Assembly (NCBI GenBank): GCA_964493945.1
Contig: CAZBQG010000007.1
Span: 1-35,807, forward strand
Source: CAZBQG01 sp964493945
Lineage (GTDB): Bacteria > Pseudomonadota > Alphaproteobacteria > Rhodospirillales > UBA2165
Length of the DNA stretch: 35,807 nucleotides
Direction of reading: 5' to 3'
Part shown: in pieces, positions 7,375 through 16,327 of the stretch
Position numbering within the stretch: the first letter of the stretch is position 1
How the letters are laid out: the number at the start of each line of letters is the position of its first letter
The notes under the pieces: generated by a model
What the model was told of the DNA's origin: nothing
The model's input: the letters and a program-made list of their open reading frames with translations, nothing else
Database searches by the model: none
Made by a program: the position numbers and the translations under genes

Positions 7375-9296
7375 CAAGTTTCGGGCTGGGGTTCGGCTGT
7401 GAAATTACCGGGCCGTTCCTTGCGGGGGCCCGAGCTGGGTACGGAGGTGCGCGCACCTTCATCGGGATCGCCGTCATCAGGATCGGGCCGGACGATGGAT
7501 TCACCCCGGAGCAGGGCGTTCACTTCGTCGCCGGACAGGGTTTCGTATTCCAGCAATGCCTGGGCCAGCATCTCCAGATCATCATGGTGTTCGGTGAGGA
7601 TGGTGCGCGCCCGCTCCCCAGCTTCGTCGATCAGGCTGCGCACTTCGTCATCGATCAGCTTGGCCGTGGCGTCCGAGACATGTTGCTGGCGGGCCACCGA
7701 ATGGCCGAGGAACACTTCTTCTTCGTTATCCGTATAGCGCAGCGCGCCCAGCTTATCGCTGAAACCATATTCCGTAACCATGCGCCTCGCCATATCAGTC
7801 GCCTGATGAATATCGTTGCCGGCACCCGTGGTTATGTTTTCCTCGCCGAAGACAATCTCTTCGGCCAAACGCCCGCCAAACATCACCACCAGCTTGGAGC
7901 GCAGCTCCAGCTTGGAATAGCTGTATTTATCCTTTTCGGGCAAGGACATGGTGACCCCCAGTGCCCGGCCCCGGGGGATGATGGTCACCTTATGCAGAGG
8001 ATCGTGCTGGGGCACATGGATGCCGACCAGGGCGTGGCCCGCTTCGTGATAGGCGGTCAGCTTCTTTTCCTCGTCGGACATGACCATGGAACGCCGCTCC
8101 GCGCCCATCATCACCTTGTCCTTGGCCATTTCAAACTCATGCATGGTGACCAGCCGGTTGCCGGCGCGGGCCGCAAGCAGGGCCGCTTCATTGACCAGGT
8201 TGGCCAGATCAGCACCGGAAAATCCGGGGGTGCCCCGGGCGATGGTGCGGGCTTCCACATCGGGCGCCAGGGGCACCTTGCGCATATGAACTTTGAGAAT
8301 TTTCTCCCGGCCCAGAATATCCGGATTGGGCACCACCACTTGGCGGTCGAAGCGGCCCGGGCGCAACAAGGCGGGGTCCAGAACATCGGGCCGGTTGGTG
8401 GCGGCGATCAAGATAACCCCTTCGTTGGATTCAAACCCGTCCATCTCCACCAGAAGCTGGTTGAGGGTCTGTTCCCTCTCGTCATTGCCGCCGCCAAGAC
8501 CAGCACCCCGGTGGCGCCCGACGGCGTCCAGTTCGTCGATGAAGATGATGCAGGGCGCGTTCTTTTTGCCCTGTTCAAACATGTCGCGCACCCGGCTCGC
8601 GCCGACGCCCACGAACATTTCCACGAAATCGGAGCCGGAAATGGTAAAGAACGGCACATTTGCTTCACCGGCAATCGCCCTGGCCAGCAGGGTCTTGCCC
8701 GTGCCCGGCGGCCCGACCAGCAGACAGCCTTTGGGAATCTTGCCGCCCAGGCGTTGGAATTTTCCCGAATCCTTGAGGAATTCGACGATTTCCTCCAACT
8801 CCTGCTTGGCTTCGTCGATGCCGGCCACATCCTCGAAGGTTACCCGGCCCACTTTCTCGGTAAGCAGCTTCGCCTTGGACTTGCCAAACCCCATGGCCTT
8901 GCCGCTGCCGGACTGCATCTGGCGCATAAAAAACATGAGCAACCCGAACAGCAAAAGCATGGGCAGCCAGGAAATGATCATGCCCAGCAGAGACGGCACC
9001 TCGTCCTCCGGCGGCACGGCATTGATCACCACTCCCTGGGTGGTCAGTTTGCTGATCAGCGTCGGATCATTGGGCGAATAGGTGCGGAAGGATCCGCCAT
9101 TGGTGTAATGGCCGGTGATCTTGTTGCCCTGGATGGTGACGTCGGCGATTTCCTTGTTTTCAACCTTGGCCAGGAAGGCGCTGAAGGAGAGCTGGCCGTA
9201 AGGTCCCCGGTTGGGCGCCCCCTGGAACAGATTAAACAGCACGAAGACCAACAGCGCGATGATCATCCCCAGGGCCAGATTTTTCCGAAAATTCAC
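7374..9296 (-). CDS. ftsH: ATP-dependent zinc metalloprotease FtsH
   Basis: A membrane-anchored AAA+ protease (640 aa) that degrades misfolded membrane proteins and short-lived regulators. In order it has TM1 at about residues 8-24, a periplasmic domain, TM2 at about 105-125 (SWLPMLLLFGLLMFF), then Walker A GPPGTGKT (about 192-199), Walker B IIFIDELDAVG, the SRH region ATNRPDVLDPALLRPGRFD, and the zinc site HEAGH (about residue 417). GTG 9296 is chosen because GGAAGGA lies 6 nt upstream and the protein then starts NFRKNLAL as family members do; an upstream in-frame extension has no signal. The C-terminal tail is rich in Pro, Glu and Asp. The stop overlaps folP. Confidence 0.97.
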   Translation of the reverse strand: MNFRKNLALGMIIALLVFVLFNLFQGAPNRGPYGQLSFSAFLAKVENKEIADVTIQGNKITGHYTNGGSFRTYSPNDPTLISKLTTQGVVINAVPPEDEVPSLLGMIISWLPMLLLFGLLMFFMRQMQSGSGKAMGFGKSKAKLLTEKVGRVTFEDVAGIDEAKQELEEIVEFLKDSGKFQRLGGKIPKGCLLVGPPGTGKTLLARAIAGEANVPFFTISGSDFVEMFVGVGASRVRDMFEQGKKNAPCIIFIDELDAVGRHRGAGLGGGNDEREQTLNQLLVEMDGFESNEGVILIAATNRPDVLDPALLRPGRFDRQVVVPNPDILGREKILKVHMRKVPLAPDVEARTIARGTPGFSGADLANLVNEAALLAARAGNRLVTMHEFEMAKDKVMMGAERRSMVMSDEEKKLTAYHEAGHALVGIHVPQHDPLHKVTIIPRGRALGVTMSLPEKDKYSYSKLELRSKLVVMFGGRLAEEIVFGEENITTGAGNDIHQATDMARRMVTEYGFSDKLGALRYTDNEEEVFLGHSVARQQHVSDATAKLIDDEVRSLIDEAGERARTILTEHHDDLEMLAQALLEYETLSGDEVNALLRGESIVRPDPDDGDPDEGARTSVPSSGPRKERPGNFTAEPQPET

Positions 9297-9457
9297 CTTG
9301 TTTCCTTCCTTACGAAATCGCTTGGCGCGAAATCCAAATTTAATAATCCCACCCATGGGAGAGAATTTCAACGGAAATCAAGCTCCACCCCAAATTATGG
9401 GCCGGCCGGGTGCCTCGCATGTCTAAAGATAGTCTGCTTTGGGGCCCCTGCAAGTGG

Positions 9458-10807
9458 TCAGGCATGATGGATTTTTCCGAATCGCCCGATTATCTCTATA
9501 TCATTGATTCCAATACCTGTTTTCTCTTCACTTTTTCGTTTGTAAGCCAGATGTGGGACCTGGAAAACGCCCTTTGCATCAAACAGGGCGGCCAGGGCCG
9601 GGCGCACGGCTGGCGGAATATGGGTTTCGCCCAATTGGGGCTGATCGCCGGCCAATTGGCGCCACCCCTCTTTTCCCAACCTCTGGATGTAAAGGGGGCC
9701 CTTGGCGCCACCCTTCATGGACCCGACCCACACCCGGTAAATTCCATCCCATTCGTGGCTACCGGCTTTGGCTTCCATGGGCGGGGGCGGGCGGCGCATT
9801 TCACGCCTGAGCAGGATGCCATTGGCGCGCCTGGAAAACACGCACCCCCCCAGGGTCAGTGAAATCCCCCCATCCGTCCGCCTGATTTCCTTAACAGCCC
9901 TCTCCAGGCTGGCCCGCCTTGGTCCATAGGGACGGGGTCCCAGTCCCATGACCAGCTGGGCCAGGACGCGCCCCAGAATTTCATCGGGCAGCGCGCCCAA
10001 TGGCTCGGGCGCCAGCATGGCAAAACCGGCGGGATCGACATGACAGGTTTCGGCCATAGCGCGAAGGGCCGCCTGATCCAGCCGATGGCGCAACCCGCCC
10101 AGTTTCCCGGCCAGCCGGGCAAGGGGCAAGGCTGGGTCCGGACCGGAAAATAGCAAGGGGATAAGCTGGCGCATATGGTTGCGGGCAAAACGTGGATTAC
10201 GGTTGCTGGGATCTTCCAGCCAATCCTGGCCCAATACCCGAAGCGTGGCCAGGAGCCGGGCCTTGGGAACGGATAACAAAGGGCGCAGAATAGCCACGGT
10301 ATTCATCTCACCCACCGCCTTCATGCCCGCCAGACCATCCAACCCGCTGCCCTTATCCAGGCGCAACAGAAAGGTTTCGGCCTGATCTTCCCTCTGATGG
10401 GCCAGCAGAAGCGGCCCATCATGATGCGCCCGCAACCAATCGGTCATCAGCCGGTAGCGAGCCTCGCGGGCCTTTGCCTGAATGGCGGAACGGGGCTTCG
10501 GGCCCTGCCACCCGAGAATATGATGGGGAATACCCAAATCCACCATCCAGGCACCCACCTGCCTGGCATCATCAGCCGAGCCGGACCGCAAGCCGTGATC
10601 GACGGTGAGCGCGGCAAGCGCCGCACCCCGGTTTTGGCACCAGATTTGGGCGAGCCGGACCAAAGCCATGCTATCACCGCCACCGGAAAGCGCCACCGCC
10701 AGACGGGGCACCGGTCCGGCCGGGACAATTGTATCCAGCAAAGCGGCGAATTCCCGATCAGTCACGGGGTTACCCTTTTGGGGATCAACCTTTTGGGGGA
10801 TATCCAT
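9458..10807 (-). CDS. tilS: tRNA(Ile)-lysidine synthase
   Basis: A 449-aa PP-loop ATPase that converts C34 of the CAU-anticodon tRNA-Ile to lysidine, changing it from Met to Ile decoding. The PP-loop SGGGDSMAL is at about residues 41-49. TVDHGLR, LLLAHQREDQAETFLLRL and the tRNA-binding GLAGM region follow. The RNPRFARNHMRQLIPLL segment and a C-terminal domain complete it. ATG 10807 lies 13 nt after the ybgF stop; a GTG at 10765 with AAGGG upstream is a possible alternative start. The stop lies 161 nt before the ftsH start. That gap shows no further gene. Confidence 0.93.
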   Translation of the reverse strand: MDIPQKVDPQKGNPVTDREFAALLDTIVPAGPVPRLAVALSGGGDSMALVRLAQIWCQNRGAALAALTVDHGLRSGSADDARQVGAWMVDLGIPHHILGWQGPKPRSAIQAKAREARYRLMTDWLRAHHDGPLLLAHQREDQAETFLLRLDKGSGLDGLAGMKAVGEMNTVAILRPLLSVPKARLLATLRVLGQDWLEDPSNRNPRFARNHMRQLIPLLFSGPDPALPLARLAGKLGGLRHRLDQAALRAMAETCHVDPAGFAMLAPEPLGALPDEILGRVLAQLVMGLGPRPYGPRRASLERAVKEIRRTDGGISLTLGGCVFSRRANGILLRREMRRPPPPMEAKAGSHEWDGIYRVWVGSMKGGAKGPLYIQRLGKEGWRQLAGDQPQLGETHIPPAVRPALAALFDAKGVFQVPHLAYKRKSEEKTGIGINDIEIIGRFGKIHHA

Positions 10808-10820
10808 TAGGGAAGCCGGG

Positions 10821-11906
10821 TTAACGGCAGGAGGCGCGGCGGCGTTCCTTGACCAGCTTCTTTTTGATGCTGGCAGTGGCATTGGGGAAATCCTTGGCCA
10901 GTTTGTTAAAGGTGGCGCAGGCATCTCTTTTCTTATCGAGCCCGATCAGGGACATGCCCAATTTAAGCAACGTGTCCGTCGCCTTGTTGCCCTTTGGCGC
11001 CTTCTTGAACCCGGTCAGAAATATATTGGCGGCGCGGCGGTAATCGCCCCTGACATAATAGGTCTCACCCAGCCAGTAGCGCGCATTGGCGGCCAGTGTT
11101 TGCTTGGGATGGGCTTCGATGAATTCTTCAAAGCCCCGCGCAGCCTTTTCGAAATCCCCCTTGAACAGAAGCGATCTGGCGAAATCATATTGTTCCTTGG
11201 GCGGTCCCTCGGGAAGGATGCTGGGGGGTTTCAGCGGCGGTGGCGGGGTAACGGTGGCGACCCTCCCCGGCGATCCGGCACCTGGCCCGGCCTGCCCCCC
11301 TCCCCGGCGCGCCGAGTTCAGCTCCGTCTGGGTGATGGTGCCAAGGGTTCCGGGCTTTTTGCCCAGGCTGGATACACCCACATCCGTAACCGCCGGAGCC
11401 TTGGGAACGGTGGAAAGCTGGGGTCCGGCCGACGACGCGGCACCCGGCGCACCAGGGGTGCCGGGCGTACCTTGGGCGGTAGCCGGTGCGCGCTCCAATT
11501 TCGACAAGCGGAAATCCACATCACTGACCAATTTGTCGAGTCGGGTGGAAATCTGGCGCAGAAGATGGTTGATCTTTTCAACATTGCCGGTGGCCAGCCG
11601 CAACTCTGTCTCCAGCAAGGAAATACGTTCATCGACCCGGCCCAGATAGGCCTGGCTTACCTTTCCCCTGGGAGCTGCCCCTGTCCCGCTCCGGGGGGCC
11701 TTGTTTCCGCCCTGGCTTGTGTTGCCGCCTGAATAAACCTGGCGCGACAGGACCCGGATATCACGCTCCATACGTTCCAGCTTATTGAGCAATGGCTGCA
11801 AATCGCTGCTTTGCGCCAGGACCGGCACCGGCAGCAACGCGCCGCCCAGCAGCGCGCCACAAATCACAAAAACCGCAACTTGGCGAAACCCAATTCTACC
11901 GGCCAT
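10821..11906 (-). CDS. ybgF: Tol-Pal system protein YbgF/CpoB
   Basis: A 361-aa periplasmic protein that coordinates Tol-Pal with peptidoglycan synthesis at division. The signal peptide (MAGRIGFRQVAVFVICGALL, cut near PVLA|QSS) is followed by a short coiled coil (SDLQPLLNKLERMERDIRVL) typical of the trimerisation segment. A long Gly/Pro/Ala-rich linker spans about residues 90-240. C-terminal TPR repeats begin near YDFARSLLFKGDFEKA (ARYWLGETYYVRGDYRRAA). I chose ATG 11906 because AGGGA lies 7 nt upstream and the signal peptide then has normal length; ATG 11927 is possible. It is the last gene of the tol-pal cluster and lies beyond a terminator that follows pal. Confidence 0.9.
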   Translation of the reverse strand: MAGRIGFRQVAVFVICGALLGGALLPVPVLAQSSDLQPLLNKLERMERDIRVLSRQVYSGGNTSQGGNKAPRSGTGAAPRGKVSQAYLGRVDERISLLETELRLATGNVEKINHLLRQISTRLDKLVSDVDFRLSKLERAPATAQGTPGTPGAPGAASSAGPQLSTVPKAPAVTDVGVSSLGKKPGTLGTITQTELNSARRGGGQAGPGAGSPGRVATVTPPPPLKPPSILPEGPPKEQYDFARSLLFKGDFEKAARGFEEFIEAHPKQTLAANARYWLGETYYVRGDYRRAANIFLTGFKKAPKGNKATDTLLKLGMSLIGLDKKRDACATFNKLAKDFPNATASIKKKLVKERRRASCR

Positions 11907-11997
11907 GAAAAAATCCCTAATGGTCATCACTCATCGGCTTGGCATCCCGCGCCGCCGGTCAATCCATAATGACGAATAGTTTGCCCCGCAATTTTGG

Positions 11998-12045
11998 CAA
12001 AAACAAGGCGCCCGCCACCTCCTGGAAAGAGACGGGCGGGCGCCT
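11998..12045 (-). terminator. Rho-independent terminator after pal
   Basis: AGGCGCCCGCC (12006-12016) and GGCGGGCGCCT (12035-12045) are perfectly complementary over 11 bp, with an 18-nt loop. On the minus strand the stem is followed by TTGTTTTT (12006-11999). It lies between pal and ybgF, so ybgF transcription probably depends on readthrough or its own promoter. Confidence 0.8.
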
Positions 12046-12071
12046 GATTGGAAACGGCTTTATTCGTCCGG

Positions 12072-12611
12072 TTAGCTGCCCGGTTTCCCGCGCAAGGTGG
12101 TCACACCGCGCCGGTTCTGGCCCCAGGCGGCATCGTTATGACCCAAAGCCACCGGCTTTTCCTTACCGAAGGAAATGGGAACGACGCGGCCGGGATTTAG
12201 GCCGAGCGCCACGAGGAAATCCTTAATCGAATTGGCCCGGCGTTCTCCCAGGGCCAAGTTGTATTCGCGCGTGCCCCGTTCGTCGGCATGACCTTCGATG
12301 GTCACTTCATAGCCGCCATATCTTTTCAGCCAGGCGGCTTGTTTTTCAAGCGTACCCCTGGCTTCCCCGCTCAGAGTAGATTTATCGAAGCCAAAGAATA
12401 CCCGGTCGCCCACATTGATGACTAAATCCTGCTTTGAACCCGCGACAATCTGATTGGCAGCCATTTTGGGCTTCATCGGCCTTGCTGGTGCCGCAGTATT
12501 TCCCGATGTGGCTCCCGTGCCGCCGGTGCCGGATTTCTCCGTTGGAGCCGTCTCGCAAGCCGCCAATAGAATCAATACAGCGACGGCGGAGGCTATTTTC
12601 TTCAAAACCAT
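12072..12611 (-). CDS. pal: Peptidoglycan-associated lipoprotein Pal
   Basis: A 179-aa outer-membrane lipoprotein that tethers the outer membrane to peptidoglycan and binds TolB. The lipoprotein signal MVLKKIASAVAVLILLAAC ends in the lipobox LLAAC (lipidated Cys19). A Gly/Thr/Ala linker follows, then an OmpA-like domain with FGFDKSTLS, the EGHADERGTREYNLALGERR peptidoglycan-binding motif and a terminal NRRGVTTL. ATG 12611 is chosen from the lipobox position, with a GGGGG-type ribosome binding site about 9 nt upstream. It is separated from tolB by 190 nt holding a possible promoter and followed by a strong terminator. Confidence 0.97.
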   Translation of the reverse strand: MVLKKIASAVAVLILLAACETAPTEKSGTGGTGATSGNTAAPARPMKPKMAANQIVAGSKQDLVINVGDRVFFGFDKSTLSGEARGTLEKQAAWLKRYGGYEVTIEGHADERGTREYNLALGERRANSIKDFLVALGLNPGRVVPISFGKEKPVALGHNDAAWGQNRRGVTTLRGKPGS

Positions 12612-12725
12612 TCGATGTTTCCCCCTGGAGGAAGGGTGGGTTGCGGTATATCTGAATCCTCTGGTCCAATATCCGGACAAGAGGGACCGACATAACTTAC
12701 GATCGCACACAAAAAACCTAAACAA

Positions 12726-12734
12726 ATCATACCA
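12726..12734 (-). promoter_or_regulatory. Possible extended -10 promoter for pal
   Basis: The 190-nt gap between tolB and pal (12612-12801) is AT-rich compared with its surroundings and has no gene. On the minus strand it holds TGGTATGAT (12734-12726), an extended -10 (TGnTATGAT), without a good -35 at 17 nt. A dedicated pal promoter downstream of tolB is known in other proteobacteria. Pattern match only. Confidence 0.4.
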
Positions 12735-12801
12735 GAATCGTCAAATACCTCTGGATCGTGTAAGAATCTGCCTACATTTAATCTACTATATAACTGATTC
12801 T

Positions 12802-14163
12802 TCAAGGAATCAAGGGGGACCAAGCAGGATCGGACGCTTCGACGGGCGTGACGATTTCGCGCTCATTAAAGCCGGTCAGATCGATGCTGAATAATTTGGA
12901 CACTTTTCTCCGACGCCGGTCCACCAGGGTTTCCCGGAAGAACATCAATACCCGGCCATTGGGTGACCAGGTGGGACTTTCTACCAGAAAGCCATCGGCC
13001 AGGACCCGCTCGCCCGATCCGTCAACACCCATGACGCCGATGAAAAACCGCCCGCCGGACATTTTGGTGAAAGCGATAAGGTCAGACCTGGGCGACCAGA
13101 CCGGGGTTGCGTAGCGCCCCCTGCCATGACTGATGCGGCGCACATTGCCGCCATCGGCATTCATTACATAAAGCTGCTGGGTCCCGCCACGGTCCGAATT
13201 GAAGACAATCCTTTTGCCGTCCGGTGAGAAATCCGGCGAAGTGTCGATCGCCGAATGCCTGGTCAACCGCTGGACCTTGCGGGTCCGCAAATCCATCACA
13301 TAGATTTCGGTGTTGCCGTCTTTGGCCATACTCATGATCACCTTATTGCCGTCAGGCGAAAAGCGCGGCGCAAAGGTCATGCCCGGAAAATCGCCCAGCA
13401 CCTCCTGGCGTCCGGTATCGATATTGTAGATGTAAACCCGGGGCGTGCGGGCGTGATAGGACATGTAGGTGATCTCCTGACGCGACGGAGAAAAGCGGGG
13501 CGTCAGCACCAGGGATTTGCCATCGGTCAGGAATTGATGGTTCTCGCTGTCCTGATCCATGATCGAGAGACGCTTGATGCGCCGGTCTTTCCGGCCTTGT
13601 TCCGAGATATAGACGATGCGCGTGTCGAAATAGCCGGCCTCGCCGGTCACCCGCTGATAGATGGCATCGGCGATGATATGGGCAATGCGCCGCCAGTTGG
13701 GTTTCACGGTGGAATAGATTTTACCCAACATCTGCTGTTCGGCGACCACATCCCACAGGCGGAATTCCACCCGGAGGCGGTTATCGGGCGTGATGCGGAT
13801 GCGGCCCTGGGACAAGGCCAGGGCGTTGATCAGGCGCCAATTGCCAAAGCGGGGAACGGTATCCAATGAGGTCTCAACGCCAATGAAAGCCCTGCGGTCG
13901 ACGGTGCGGAACAGGCCGGAACGTTCCAGATCCGCCTGAATAACCGCCGCCACGTCACGTCCGAAGGTTCTCTCGGCCCTGGACGAGCCCAGAAAATCGG
14001 TGATCGCTATGGCCAGGGGCTCGACCTTGCCCCGGGTGATATCCACGTTGAGCTCTGCCCTGGCTGGAAACGCAAACGAAGCAGCCAAAAAGGCAGTGGC
14101 GGCCAAAAGCGTAACCAGCGTCCTTCCCCTGCCCCGCCCAGTTGGTTTTTTTTGCGCCTTCAT
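12802..14163 (-). CDS. tolB: Tol-Pal system beta-propeller protein TolB
   Basis: A 453-aa periplasmic protein linking Pal to TolA. The signal peptide (MKAQKKPTGRGRGRTLVTLL, cut near FPARA|ELNVDI) precedes the N-terminal TolB domain (VEPLAIAITDFLGS). A six-bladed propeller follows, with repeated blade motifs such as APRFSPDGNKVIMSMA, SPDFSPDGKRIVFNSDRGG and TPVWSPRSDLIAF. ATG 14163 starts one base after the tolA stop, and the AAGGGA inside the tolA 3' end may serve as ribosome binding site. Full length for the family. Confidence 0.97.
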   Translation of the reverse strand: MKAQKKPTGRGRGRTLVTLLAATAFLAASFAFPARAELNVDITRGKVEPLAIAITDFLGSSRAERTFGRDVAAVIQADLERSGLFRTVDRRAFIGVETSLDTVPRFGNWRLINALALSQGRIRITPDNRLRVEFRLWDVVAEQQMLGKIYSTVKPNWRRIAHIIADAIYQRVTGEAGYFDTRIVYISEQGRKDRRIKRLSIMDQDSENHQFLTDGKSLVLTPRFSPSRQEITYMSYHARTPRVYIYNIDTGRQEVLGDFPGMTFAPRFSPDGNKVIMSMAKDGNTEIYVMDLRTRKVQRLTRHSAIDTSPDFSPDGKRIVFNSDRGGTQQLYVMNADGGNVRRISHGRGRYATPVWSPRSDLIAFTKMSGGRFFIGVMGVDGSGERVLADGFLVESPTWSPNGRVLMFFRETLVDRRRRKVSKLFSIDLTGFNEREIVTPVEASDPAWSPLIP

Positions 14164-14164
14164 T

Positions 14165-15100
14165 TCAAAACATATCCCTTGGATCAAAGTTGATGTTCAG
14201 GTTCCGCCATATAGCATATTTGTCGGGTGGTAGCTTGAACGGACTGCATTTTGGGTTCAAGACCGCGCGCAAGGCGCTCTCAGCCGAAGCACGGAAAAAA
14301 GGATCGCTCAGCATGCGCGCCCGGTTACGGATGCTGGCCGAGCGGACCTTGCCATTGGGGTCCACCTTGACCGCAATTCCGATGACCATGCTTTTTGCAT
14401 CCTTGGCGCCGGCCGGCAGATTCCAGCAGGGCTCAAGCTGGCGCTTGATGGCATGGACCAACGCGTCGCGCTCGCTGAGCGTTACCCGCGTACTGTCGCC
14501 CGTCGCCCGTGCCGTCTGCAGGGATTTGGCGATCTGCTCCTCGAAGCGGGTCTTGGGCTTGGGCTTCTTTTTCTTTTCCTTCTTCTTTTCCACTTTCTTC
14601 TTGGGCTTTGGCTGATGACGCATTTTTTCTACCGTGCGCAACACCGAAGCAAAGGGATCGGGCGGCTTAGGCTTCCGCCTGGGGCGCAGCTTGGCAAACT
14701 GTTTCGGCGCCTCGGGCTTGGGCTTTGCCTTAGGTTTTGGCTTTGGCTTGGGTTTTGGCTTTGGTTTGGGCTTTGGCTTGGGTTTGGGCTCGGCCTTTTT
14801 CGGCACCTTGACGACGGGCGGCGGCGCCGGTTCGGCTTCGGGCGGCGGTGGTGGCGGGGCCTTGACTTCGGGCTTGGGGGCCGGTGGCGGTGGCGGTTTA
14901 ACCTTGGCTTCTTTCTTTGGCTCTTCCACTTTTTTTTGAGGCGCCGCGGGCAGTTCGGTTTTGGCCGCGATCTCCACCACCTCGACCGTGATCGGAACAT
15001 CAATGACGGGCGGCGGCTTACGGATCGCCGGCAGCCCCACATAGCCGATGGCAATTACGGCGACGTGAAACCCAGTCGAAAGAAGAATGCTGCTCCGCAT
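14165..15100 (-). CDS. tolA: TolA, with a Lys-Pro repeat domain
   Basis: A 311-aa inner-membrane protein spanning the periplasm and transmitting proton-motive energy from TolQR to Pal. One N-terminal membrane segment (about residues 5-22, ILLSTGFHVAVIAIGYVGL) is followed by a long Pro/Lys/Glu-rich domain with more than ten consecutive PK dipeptides (about residues 100-125) and a KKK-rich stretch. The C-terminal TolA/TonB-like domain (about 215-311) contains LEPCWNLPAGAKD and VDPNGKVRSASI. The PK rod replaces the long Ala/Lys-rich helix of enterobacterial TolA. ATG 15100 overlaps the tolR stop by one base, with AGAGG 5 nt upstream; ATG 15103 is equally possible. Confidence 0.93.
   Translation of the reverse strand: MRSSILLSTGFHVAVIAIGYVGLPAIRKPPPVIDVPITVEVVEIAAKTELPAAPQKKVEEPKKEAKVKPPPPPAPKPEVKAPPPPPPEAEPAPPPVVKVPKKAEPKPKPKPKPKPKPKPKPKPKAKPKPEAPKQFAKLRPRRKPKPPDPFASVLRTVEKMRHQPKPKKKVEKKKEKKKKPKPKTRFEEQIAKSLQTARATGDSTRVTLSERDALVHAIKRQLEPCWNLPAGAKDAKSMVIGIAVKVDPNGKVRSASIRNRARMLSDPFFRASAESALRAVLNPKCSPFKLPPDKYAIWRNLNINFDPRDMF
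14714..14791 (-). repeat. Degenerate Pro-Lys coding repeats in tolA
   Basis: Short tandem 6- and 12-bp units (CCAAAACC / CCCAAGCC variants on the minus strand) encode an uninterrupted run of Pro-Lys dipeptides. Such a tract is prone to length change by slippage. Synonymous variation between units suggests it is old rather than a recent expansion. Confidence 0.8.
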
Positions 15101-15582
15101 CATTTCCTCTTTGCTTTTTTGGAAGACGGTTTGGCTTTCCGCCCCCGGGGCAGCTCGGCGATCAACGCCAGGCGGGTGAAGCCCGCCGCATTGATGGTCC
15201 CCATGATTTCCATGATCCACCCATAATTGGTGCTTTTATCGCCGCGTACGAAAACGCGGATATCCGGGTTGGCCCCCGATATGGCGATCAGGCGCGGCAC
15301 CAACTTGTCCAGATCCACCTCCTGATCCTGCAAATAAAGCCGTCCCTCGGCATCGATGGTGACGGCCAGGGGCTCCACCGCATCGGGAATGACAGAGGCT
15401 GCCGTTTTTGGCAGATCCACTTTTACCCCGACGGTCAAAAGGGGCGCCGTAACCATGAAAATGACCAAAAGCACCAGCATCACATCGACCATGGGGGTGA
15501 CGTTGATGTCACTCATGGGCCGGTGGGATTCGCGTGTTCCGCCCCGTCGGCGGCGGCTTTTGGTGTCAAAGGTAACGGCCAT
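15100..15582 (-). CDS. tolR: TolR, Tol-Pal proton-channel subunit
   Basis: A 160-aa ExbD/TolR-family protein. An N-terminal basic segment (KSRRRRGGTRES) precedes SDINVTPMVDVMLVLLVIFM, a single membrane helix carrying the conserved Asp of the proton path. The periplasmic domain has VDLPKTAAS, the DKLVPRLIAI repeat and VFVRGDKSTNYG. It works with TolQ to energise TolA during outer-membrane constriction. ATG 15582 has AGGAG 7 nt upstream and lies 10 nt after tolQ. The C-terminal tail is Lys-rich. The stop overlaps tolA. Confidence 0.96.
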   Translation of the reverse strand: MAVTFDTKSRRRRGGTRESHRPMSDINVTPMVDVMLVLLVIFMVTAPLLTVGVKVDLPKTAASVIPDAVEPLAVTIDAEGRLYLQDQEVDLDKLVPRLIAISGANPDIRVFVRGDKSTNYGWIMEIMGTINAAGFTRLALIAELPRGRKAKPSSKKAKRK

Positions 15583-15592
15583 GGCGCTTCTC

Positions 15593-16315
15593 CTATTCCT
15601 CCATGCGGCGCGATACGATTGCCGTGAATTCGTTGGCGAAGCCGTCAAGCCGGGCGGCGTAGCGGTCCAGGTCCTTGGAAATCTTGTTATAGGCAATGAC
15701 CGCCGGGATGGCGGCGATCAGCCCCAGGGCAGTGGCGAATAAAGCTTCGGCGATGCCCGGCGCGACCACGGCCAGGCTGGTATTCTTGGTCATGGCGATG
15801 GCCTGAAAGCTGTTCATGATGCCCCAGACGGTGCCGAACAGGCCGATGAAGGGTGCGGTCGAGCCGGTCGAGGCCAAAATGGTCATCTGGCGTTCGATGC
15901 GCTCCACTTCCCGGTCCACGGTGACGTCCATCACCCGCCCGATGCGTTCTTGCAGGCTTGCCGCGATCTCGCGAGGCAAGTCGGATTTCTCGGCGCTGCG
16001 CCGCCATTCGCGCATGGCCGTCGAAAAGACCGCCGACATGGGATCGCGGGGCTGGGCGCCGATCCGGTCATAAAGCGTATCGACCGATCCGCCGGCCCAG
16101 AAAAGATCCTCGAACTCGTCGGCCTGTGAATTTAACCGGCGCAGGCGCAAAACTTTCTCGATGATGATCGCCCAGCACCAGACCGAGGTAACCAGCAAGA
16201 TGATCATCACCGACTGGACAATGATGTCCGCCCGGACGAACAAGGCCCATACGGAGAAATCGTATGCCCCGGCGACCCCGGCCAGGGTCGCGGTGGTTAC
16301 GGCGCTGCCTTCCAT
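15593..16315 (-). CDS. tolQ: TolQ, Tol-Pal proton-channel subunit
   Basis: A 240-aa inner-membrane protein of the TolQ/ExbB/MotA family. Three helices are visible: about 23-47 (DIIVQSVMIILLVTSVWCWA), about 140-160 (STAPFIGLFGTVWGIMNSF) and about 175-205 (APGIAEALFATALGLIAAIP). The GLFGTVWGI and PGIAEALFATALGL motifs are diagnostic. ATG 16315 has AGAGG 7 nt upstream. It starts 12 nt after the ybgC stop, in the standard ybgC-tolQ-tolR-tolA-tolB-pal order. Confidence 0.97.
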   Translation of the reverse strand: MEGSAVTTATLAGVAGAYDFSVWALFVRADIIVQSVMIILLVTSVWCWAIIIEKVLRLRRLNSQADEFEDLFWAGGSVDTLYDRIGAQPRDPMSAVFSTAMREWRRSAEKSDLPREIAASLQERIGRVMDVTVDREVERIERQMTILASTGSTAPFIGLFGTVWGIMNSFQAIAMTKNTSLAVVAPGIAEALFATALGLIAAIPAVIAYNKISKDLDRYAARLDGFANEFTAIVSRRMEE

Positions 16316-16327
16316 TTGCTTTCCTCT

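Noticed and set aside
9297..9457. Small gene or RNA between tilS and ftsH
   Set aside because: No frame with a ribosome binding site and no stable hairpin with a T-run; probably just the ftsH leader.
7344..9467. Very long plus-strand open frame (over 700 codons) opposite ftsH, and similar long frames opposite the dehydrogenase, thiD and glmM
   Set aside because: They are antisense to genes with unmistakable protein families. Their predicted products are His/Gly/Gln-rich mixtures without domains, as expected from antisense frames in GC-rich DNA.
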